A stretch of DNA of 64,000 nucleotides from Stomoxys calcitrans. Its lineage: Eukaryota > Arthropoda > Insecta > Diptera > Muscidae. The DNA is taken from NCBI RefSeq assembly GCF_963082655.1, contig NC_081555.1, positions 29,993,266 through 30,057,265 of the forward strand. The letters are read 5' to 3'. The notes under the pieces are model-generated. The model had not been told where the DNA came from, did not search any database, and saw only the letters and a list, made by a program, of their open reading frames with translations. The position numbers and the translations under genes are program-made. Positions within the stretch are counted from its first letter, which is position 1, and the number at the start of each line of letters is the position of its first letter. This document shows positions 57,357-64,000 of the stretch, piece by piece.

Positions 57357-58600
57357 AGAAAACTTGAGAATACCACAAAATTTGAAACTTTGCATCTTAA
57401 TCGGATCCATTACTGGAATAAGAAATCTTTTATTTAGCAAGCATACAACACAATTCATAGGTCACTGCCAATTGCATAAAATCACAACTTACCAAAACAA
57501 AAAGAAATAAAACGAAACGAAGGGGAAATTCAAAACGAACAGGAAGGCGGGAGGGGTTGGCTGGGGCATATAAGACTGATGGAATACTAAATGATTATTG
57601 ATGGGTGTCTTAATCGGATTTGATTAGTTGAAAATATTTTTTAATGTCATCTTGCTTGCAGTTATTTGCTAGTTTAGCTATACGGAAACGCCAATTTGAA
57701 ACAAATGGCTGGCGAAGAAACACCACTAGTTTTTCTTTGCTTGTTTGCAGTTTGCTTTGGTTAGTTTCCTTGTTGATTTGGTCCAAATTTAGAAAAATGT
57801 TAAATGTCAAACACTTTTTAGTTCAATTTGGGGATTTCTTTTTTTTCTTAATTCCAAAACTAAGTATTTGGTAAAGGCACTTGGTTACATATTCTGGAGA
57901 TTTTAGTAAGTATTTTGGAATAACCAACTAATGAAATACGTAAGTTTTTAAAGCTGAAAGACTATGATTTTGAAGTTAATTTGGAATATACGCCCAGGCT
58001 ATTATTAAATTTATCACATAGAATGTAAAAGAACTTAACACATAAAATGCCTCAATTCCACAAGTAATTATTTTTTTCTCAAAAAACCCAAGCAGACATA
58101 GGAAATATTACAATAAACTTATGTCAGTAACCGCATAAACCCTGAAGTTCCAAACAAAAACAAAATGCCGCTTCGATTCTAATTAGTTACTAATTTCCCA
58201 AATTCTGAATAACTACTACTTCTTGGTTTTCATTTTTTCTCATATGTATTTTCTTTAAGGTAAAAAAAAATATTTGGCTACACTATTTTTAAATTTCAGA
58301 TTACTAAATTCCTTTCTGGTGTTATTTGATGGTCCAGATTAAAAATAAAATCCGCGGCTGTGAAAGGATCCAGCCACATAAAACTAAATTTTTGAGGGCC
58401 TAAGCTCGACGGATGATATATGAACAGAAGTTTGGACTGTGATTTCGTTGGGATTTTCTACGAAAATCATCAATGAAATCATTGAATTTTGCATTATGAA
58501 GTTTGCTCAAAGGCTTGGCCGTAGCTCAACATCCCACAGATGATTCTAGAAGCTAAATTATGACATTAATGAGAACCACATTTTTCTCGCCGAGATTTTA
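57357..58600. other. Unique AT-rich flank of Nca, no gene
   Basis: Possible extended 3'UTR; frames at 57610-57874 lack any family signal. Confidence 0.35.
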
Positions 58601-58649
58601 ACCCATGCGTTAGGCTTACCTTACCTATGCACCACGGCGCCTTCATCTA

Positions 58650-59760
58650 ATATTATCAATGGTAACAATTTGCAACAAAGCGTTTCGAGCTGTAGGCCGT
58701 CGGATAACCTGGGAACCATTGTGGCCCCCGCTAGTAATGAGGCCGCTTTGCTGTTAAATATATATCACTATACTAATAGCAAGGACAAATCCATCGGTGC
58801 AGTCCTTGATCTAGTCAGCCCGGCTCGGGATAGCTGTGAGCACCACACAAGCTGGAACATTGAAGGCCGATCTGTGTGGTGTTCATTGCTGTCACAAGAA
58901 GCTTAGCTGTGAGCTACCGGGCGCGTCCATAGGTTGCGGAAAGCGGAATGCTCCATACGGAGTAGCTGCAACAGCAGCCGCGGATAATCAGCGGTGCCGA
59001 GCGGAGAGTCTCAGTGAGAGACTGGGCGGGCCAATGGCCACCCTGTTCCCACGGCGATCGGTCCGACATTTTTTTAAATGCCATAATAGCTATAAAGCCC
59101 AGCAAAGGATCTATTGACCTACACAGATGTATCAGTAGAGGGATTCTTCAAGTTGGGATTTTGTGAGCGGTACGGAATTCCTAAGCCGCCCAATTGCTGG
59201 AGGCAAATTACTTGAGGACGTTGTTTTTGTACTTCTGGCTGTCATAAATTGCAGTAGCATGTACTGGGGACCTATAAATGCTGTCAAATGTGGCACTTAG
59301 CTTTTTGGTGCGTGTAACACACCTACATACACCTTCGTTAGCGCGCCAGACATTTCCATTGCATCCCCTGATTTTTGAGTGACTTATTTGGCAATCCGTT
59401 ATTTGTTTGGGATTAGAACACCTCCCCATAGTTCTCACCATAGATCGACCACCCGACTTCATAACCTCTGTGCGCCGGACGTTTATCAATCAGAAGAAGG
59501 CTGATTGGGTCGGCTTCAGAGAGTACACTATTCACCGCTTCAGTGAACTGACACAACCACTGGAATGTGCTAGTTGCGAGAGGAAATTTCGAGAAATCAT
59601 TAAAGCAGCGGCTGCTTGCCCAGCGCAGTTAGTGGTACTCGCAGACGAGCGTGATGGGATTCGTTGCACGGTCCTCACTAACCCCAGAATCAGCGAGCTG
59701 AACCTCCACTAACCTCAGAATCAGCGAGCTGAACCTGGAAATAAACAGTGACTAGAACAA
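58650..59760 (+). mobile_element. Jockey/LOA-type LINE fragments
   Basis: 59407-59712 encodes GLEHLPIVLTIDRPPDFITS and RTFINQKKADWVGFREYT, the end of an endonuclease (H of the DH motif kept) and the following linker. 58670-59100 carries upstream LINE debris shared with 39890. Confidence 0.65.
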
Positions 59761-60028
59761 CGATGGCATTTGTGGCTGTAACACTTGGAGCAATTAGCGC
59801 TTCTATTTTGTGTGAGTGTGTTTCTAAGCCGGTTTCTATTGTTTTCTCAGTTATTCCGCGATGGTGAGTCCAACTTCCGTTTTCTATGCATTCTACCATC
59901 GCCTTAAGCCTCCTCATACTTAAACTTGTCAAACAGTTAGACGTATGATTTCGTAAAATCTAATCTGGTAGTGGTTATCTCCTCCTAACATTACATGCTA
60001 CTCCATGTAAGAGATTCTCCCCAAAGAA
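59761..60028 (-). mobile_element. LINE-B thumb-region scrap
   Basis: Matches the 5430-5500 LINE-B region in character (CGCCTTAAGCCTCCTCATAC); also repeated at 60600-60760. Decayed. Confidence 0.45.
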
Positions 60029-60262
60029 ATTTTGCACTGCGGCACGCCGTTTGGACTTGGCTATAAAAAGGAGGAATCATATCATTCAGCTTAAACTTTA
60101 ATCGGACAGCACTCATTGATATGTGAGAAGTTTGCCCCTGTTCCTTAATGAAATGCTCATGGGCAAATTTGCATGGCTTCTATGCATGAAAACTTTTTCT
60201 AATGTTCTCGCCAGGCGTTCAGCCCCGTAGGCGGACATGCTAACCTCTGAGCTACGGTGCGC
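60029..60262. mobile_element. SINE with inverted head
   Basis: 60029-60176 is the SINE body in plus orientation (GGCTATAAAAAGGAGG). 60180-60262 is the tRNA-like head in minus orientation (GCGGACATGCTAACCTCTGA), so head and body are turned against each other. Confidence 0.7.
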
Positions 60263-60271
60263 TTTAAGCTA

Positions 60272-60507
60272 CGGGTTGCCCAAAAAGTAATTGCGGATTT
60301 TTTAAAAGAAAGTAAATGCATTTTTAATAAAACTTAGAATGAACTTTAATCAAATATACTTTTTTATACTTTTTTTCTAAAGCAAGATAAAAGTAACAGC
60401 TGATAACTGACAGAAGAAAGAATGCAATTACAGAGTCACAAGCCGTTGAAAAAATTTGTCAAGGCCGACCAAATTAAAAATCCGCAATTACTTTTTGGGC
60501 AACCCAA
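60272..60507. mobile_element. Mariner-type MITE, 236 bases
   Basis: Inverted repeats GGGTTGCCCAAAAAGTAATT / AATTACTTTTTGGGCAACCC, extending to about 30 bases, flanked by TA on both sides. The 60-codon frame inside is not a transposase. Confidence 0.82.
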
Positions 60508-60764
60508 TACTAACAAGTTAAAACCTGCTAAGTTCGGTTTAGTTGAAGGCCATAATTTTATTCTACATACCAAGCCTCGTTCTCCACCTCAAGTGTCCTC
60601 GTAGGTATACGATGCGAAACCTTTTCAACTCCTTCTAGGTTTCCTATCATCACCTCGTGTTTACCGCGGTGGTATGATCTGCTCCTTTTCTCTATCCATT
60701 CTTTCATTGCCTTAAGTCTCGTAGCCGCAGTGGCTGCCTCATACTTAATCTGTATGTTTATTAG

Positions 60765-61072
60765 GTCCCAAAGCTGCTATTGCACGACTTGTCAGTACAA
60801 GACCTGTCATAGGTTATTTCAAAAATAGCAACTCCAATAGTTGTACACGTCATGTGATACGTCGGTATAAATATGCAACTTTTTCGATTAAATCCAGCTT
60901 TTATTTCATCAAACATACATGTAGACACATGTCTACAAAAAGCACAATACATTTGAGAATAAATGTCGATTAGAGCGCGCTCTATACGCATTTGACCTAC
61001 ATAAGGCAAGTCTTAACAGACAAGTCTTACCGTGTAATAGTCGTGGTTAACCAGTAAACCATAGTACCAGCC
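60765..61072. repeat. MITE-like block, first tandem copy
   Basis: AAAGCTGCTATTGCACGACT to TAGTCGTGGTTAACCAGTAA; the second copy lies at 61955-62310 and a relative at 35405. Interrupted at its right end by the hAT-like element at 61073. Confidence 0.6.
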
Positions 61073-61837
61073 TAGAGATTGGCGATGGGTAAATACCCAT
61101 AAAGTATAAGGATGGATAAATACCCATAAGGTATTTACCCGGTAAACTGGGTAAATACCTGGAAATTTACCCATAAATACCCAAAAACTGGGTATTTATA
61201 ATTTTGCAGATATCTTTGGTATGAAAACATTTTCCAAAAATTTTTTGACCTGACCTTCTCATATCAAAAAATGGGAATTTAGTCGTATATTGTCGCTATA
61301 TAGACCGATCTCTAGACTTAAAGTCTTCAGGCAATAAATTGGTAATTTTTCATCGGATTTCGACAAAATTTAGCACAGTGAGTTCTGGTAGAACCCTACT
61401 CATTTCAGTGAAGTGTGGTCCAGATCTAACCATATTTGGATAAAGCTGTCCTATAGACCGACCGTCCGATCTCCCAATATAGGGTATTAAGGCCATAAAA
61501 GATCCATTTGTTGCCCGATATCGATGAAAAATGACAATGAGTTCTGGTAGACCCCTACCTATTCCTGTCAAATGTGGTCCAGATCGGACTATAAATGGAT
61601 ATAGCTGTCATATAGACCAATTTCCCGATATAGAGTAGAGAGCCTTTAAAATGAGCATTTTTCATCCGATTTTGATGAAATTGGAAACAGAGAATAAATT
61701 ATAAACAAATATTTGCAAATTGATTTCAACTACCAAAATATCTGAAAATTTATAAATAACCAAAAAAGGTATTTATTGGACATTTACCCAATAAATAATC
61801 TAGCATTGGGTATTTACCCGGTAGAAATCCATCGCTA
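61073..61837. mobile_element. hAT-like element, 765 bases, carrying dispersed-repeat units
   Basis: Ends TAGAGATTGGCGATGGGTAA and ATCCATCGCTA with inverted GGGTAAATACCC palindromes just inside. Flanked by TACCAGCC (61065-61072) and CACCAGCC (61838-61845), an 8-base target duplication with one change. The middle (61280-61690) consists of the same ~180-base units (GACCGATCTC, GGATATAGCTGTCATATAGA) found throughout the window. Confidence 0.65.
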
Positions 61838-61954
61838 CACCAGCCCGCTCCTTTTACGACCATTTATTGTTCGATTTTACCGTATGACCTGCTCCTATTA
61901 ATCTATATGTTTATGGGTCGGATATCTAGAATAGTCTCCACTGCCCAAGTGGGC

Positions 61955-62310
61955 GGGTCTTAAAGCTACTATTACACGACATGTTAGTGTAAGACTTCTC
62001 ATATGTAATTTCAAAAATAGCAACTTCGAAATTTATACACAAATTTAATATGACAAATGGATTTTGGAATAAGTGTGCAACTTTTTCGATTAAATCGAGC
62101 TTTACTTTCATCGAACATACATGTTGACACGTGTCTGTAATAAAAAAGTACAATACATATGAGAATACATGAATACATGATTAGAGCGCGCTCTATTTGC
62201 ATTTGACCTACGTTAAGCAAGTCTTATGATTACAAAAGTGACAGTTCAATTGTCTTATTTTGTAACAGTCGTGGTTAACATGCAAACCATAGTACCCGCC
62301 CACTCCTTAT
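61955..62310. repeat. MITE-like block, second tandem copy
   Basis: AAAGCTACTATTACACGACA to CAGTCGTGGTTAACATGCAA matches 60765-61072, including CAACTTTTTCGATTAAATC and TTAGAGCGCGCTCTAT. Confidence 0.6.
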
Positions 62311-62890
62311 ACCCGCATTTATTGTTCGAAGCGCCTATCCTACCAATGAGCTCGGACAACCACTTAATCATCGACATACTTTTGAAATGCTAGTTAATTT
62401 TTATTCGTCTCTCGATTAGAAGTAAAGGAATTCCCATTGCGTCTGTGCCAACGCTGTGAGGCATGCGTAAAATCTTTGTGTTTCTCACAGAACAATAATG
62501 TTTAATCCAAAAGATATGCTGTATATGGCATTTTTTACTATCTCACAGTGCCAAAATAATGATAATCAACTGACGCCCAATACTATTTTTATGACAAAAC
62601 GTATTTCCCCTTATACGTTTAAAGGGCTATTTTAGTATTTGCATTAGTAATTTGTCTTTTTTTTAACCATCGATATTTGAAGTAGTTGCCGATGATTCAT
62701 CGCATTTACATACATATTTGTACTTGAGAAGCATTTTAAGACAATGATCTTTTTTGGGTGAAGGGGAGGAATAAAAGAAATCGATTTTGCTAAAAATAGG
62801 CAATCATTGCACCACATGCTTCCCAAAAAAAAAAAACAAATAAATAATTTAGTTAAAGAAATTATTTTGTTTTTTGTTTAACGAACAGTT
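62311..62890. other. Upstream region of wap, no other gene
   Basis: Unique sequence leading to the wap start codon; presumably promoter and 5'UTR. No clear TATA box. Confidence 0.4.
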
Positions 62891-63612
62891 ATGTCTGCTA
62901 CCGCGGGAAAAAGAAAGGAAATCTACAAATATTTGGCACCATGGCCATTATATTCGATGAACTGGAGCGTGCGTCCAGATAAACGATTTCGCCTGGCATT
63001 GGGAAGTTTTATAGAAGAATATAACAACAAGGTTCAAATAATAAGTCTGGATGAGGAAACAAGCGAATTTAGTGCCAAGAGGTAGAGTATACCATTTTTA
63101 AGGGTTCATTTACATTAGTTTTCTTATATACCTATAATTATTATTGTTGCAGCACTTTCGATCATCCATATCCCACTACAAAAATTATGTGGATACCCGA
63201 TTCCAAGGGTATATATCCTGATCTTCTGGCCACTAGTGGTGATTACTTGCGCGTTTGGCGTGCCGGTGAACCGGATACACGTTTAGAATGTGTCCTTAAC
63301 AATAATAAAAATAGTGATTTTTGTGCTCCGCTAACATCGTTTGATTGGAACGAAGTTGATCCAAATCTAGTTGGCACCTCTTCCATAGACACGACCTGCA
63401 CAATATGGGGTTTAGAGACTGGTCAACCACATGGTCGTGTTTATGTTGCCGGACACGTTAAAACACAATTAATTGCCCACGACAAAGAGGTATACGATAT
63501 TGCCTTTTCGCGGGCTGGTGGTGGTCGTGATATGTTTGCTTCGGTTGGAGCTGATGGCTCAGTTCGAATGTTCGATTTAAGGCATCTGGAGCATTCAACA
63601 ATTATATATGAG
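62891..63612 (+). CDS. wap: DCAF7/WDR68 homologue (wings apart), first two coding exons
   Basis: Conserved WD40 adaptor, known as DDB1- and CUL4-associated factor 7 and as a scaffold for DYRK/HIPK-type kinases. Exon 1 (62891-63081) begins [18 protein letters not shown] and [18 protein letters not shown] 71-base intron with GTAGAG donor and TTGCAG acceptor splits a Ser codon. Exon 2 (63153-63612) carries [57 protein letters not shown] and [20 protein letters not shown], the first WD repeats, nearly identical to the animal consensus. It ends at IIYE with a GTAAGT donor. The remaining C-terminal WD repeats lie beyond the window edge. The ATG is the only one in frame that gives the conserved GKRKEIYKY start. 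Confidence 0.97.
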
Positions 63613-64000
63613 GTAAGTTTTTAAGGAAGCGTTATTTTTATTGTATACAGAAACTAATGAAATTGGCGGGACACTGTGATAGATAGCTTAGTGTGCCCAT
63701 CAAGCATTATGAGTGTCTGGCATTCATGCGAAACATTTAGGTGTGGGGTATTGGCTGTTCTTGTTACAACACATTAGGCCTTCGCCCATTTTTTTTTCAA
63801 ATTATGACACCTTGATGAAAATATAACAAAACACTGCAATTGGATGTCACAGTTGTACATAGGTTAGCATTCTGAAAGGCTGGGGACAACTAAATGAAAA
63901 AATATTAATTAAAAATTAAACAGTTGGTGGTCTTCGTGGTAGTAAAGGGTGATTTTTCAAAAGCTTTAGGAAATCGATAGAACAGTCCATATAATTTATT
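63613..64000 (+). other. Start of wap intron 2, with a mariner-type terminus at its end
   Basis: Intronic sequence after the GTAAGT donor, no reading frame. From 63945, after a TA at 63943-63944, the sequence AAGGGTGATTTTTC matches the first bases of the mariner-type terminus at 32769, so a related element probably starts here and leaves the window. Confidence 0.5.

Noticed and set aside
1..64000. LTR retrotransposons or retrovirus-like gag/pol
   Set aside because: No integrase, protease or paired LTRs were seen; all reverse-transcriptase fragments are non-LTR type.

Overview
The window is nuclear DNA of a higher dipteran, most likely a calyptrate fly of the house fly/stable fly type. Evidence: AT-rich sequence, short introns with GT..AG borders, fly-type proteins (neurocalcin, DCAF7/wap, odorant-binding proteins, a ZAD-type zinc-finger protein, Vajk-like YGPP proteins) and a very high load of transposon remnants. 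Few long open frames are host genes; most belong to LINEs or are chance frames in repeats.

Layout. 1-9.5 kb: a decayed cluster of four odorant-binding protein (OBP) pseudogenes (174-338 minus, 2485-3203 plus, 7809-8205 plus, 8206-8683 minus) inside duplicated and inverted blocks. These blocks share the same flanking LINE (LINE-A) and the same piggyBac-like fragment (TTAA target). A second LINE (LINE-B) later entered one block and a tRNA-type SINE entered one OBP exon. 9.5-17.7 kb: dispersed repeats, a nearly complete LINE-C with a 12-bp target duplication (12648-15527), and a foldback element. 18.4-28.8 kb: an intact five-exon OBP gene on the minus strand whose small exons are spread over 10.3 kb by transposons in its introns. 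29.6-33.4 kb: repeats, a LINE-B RNase H fragment and a deleted mariner-type element. 34.1-34.9 kb: a second intact OBP gene (minus). 38.8 and 46.2 kb: two secreted proline-rich YGPP proteins (plus), separated by LINE-A and LINE-C copies. 49-50 kb: twin MITEs. 51.0-53.1 kb: a C2H2 zinc-finger gene (minus) with frameshifts. 56.7 kb: neurocalcin (plus). 62.9 kb to the end: the first two coding exons of the DCAF7/WDR68 homologue (plus).

Functionally the window mixes a chemosensory OBP locus (two intact genes plus debris), two cuticle-type secreted proteins and three conserved single-copy genes. I see no operon-like organisation. The most unusual structure is the 1.5-kb near-palindrome of OBP pseudogenes around 8.2 kb, which would give a long hairpin RNA if transcribed. 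All exon models come from reading splice sites and family motifs by eye; none was checked against transcripts.
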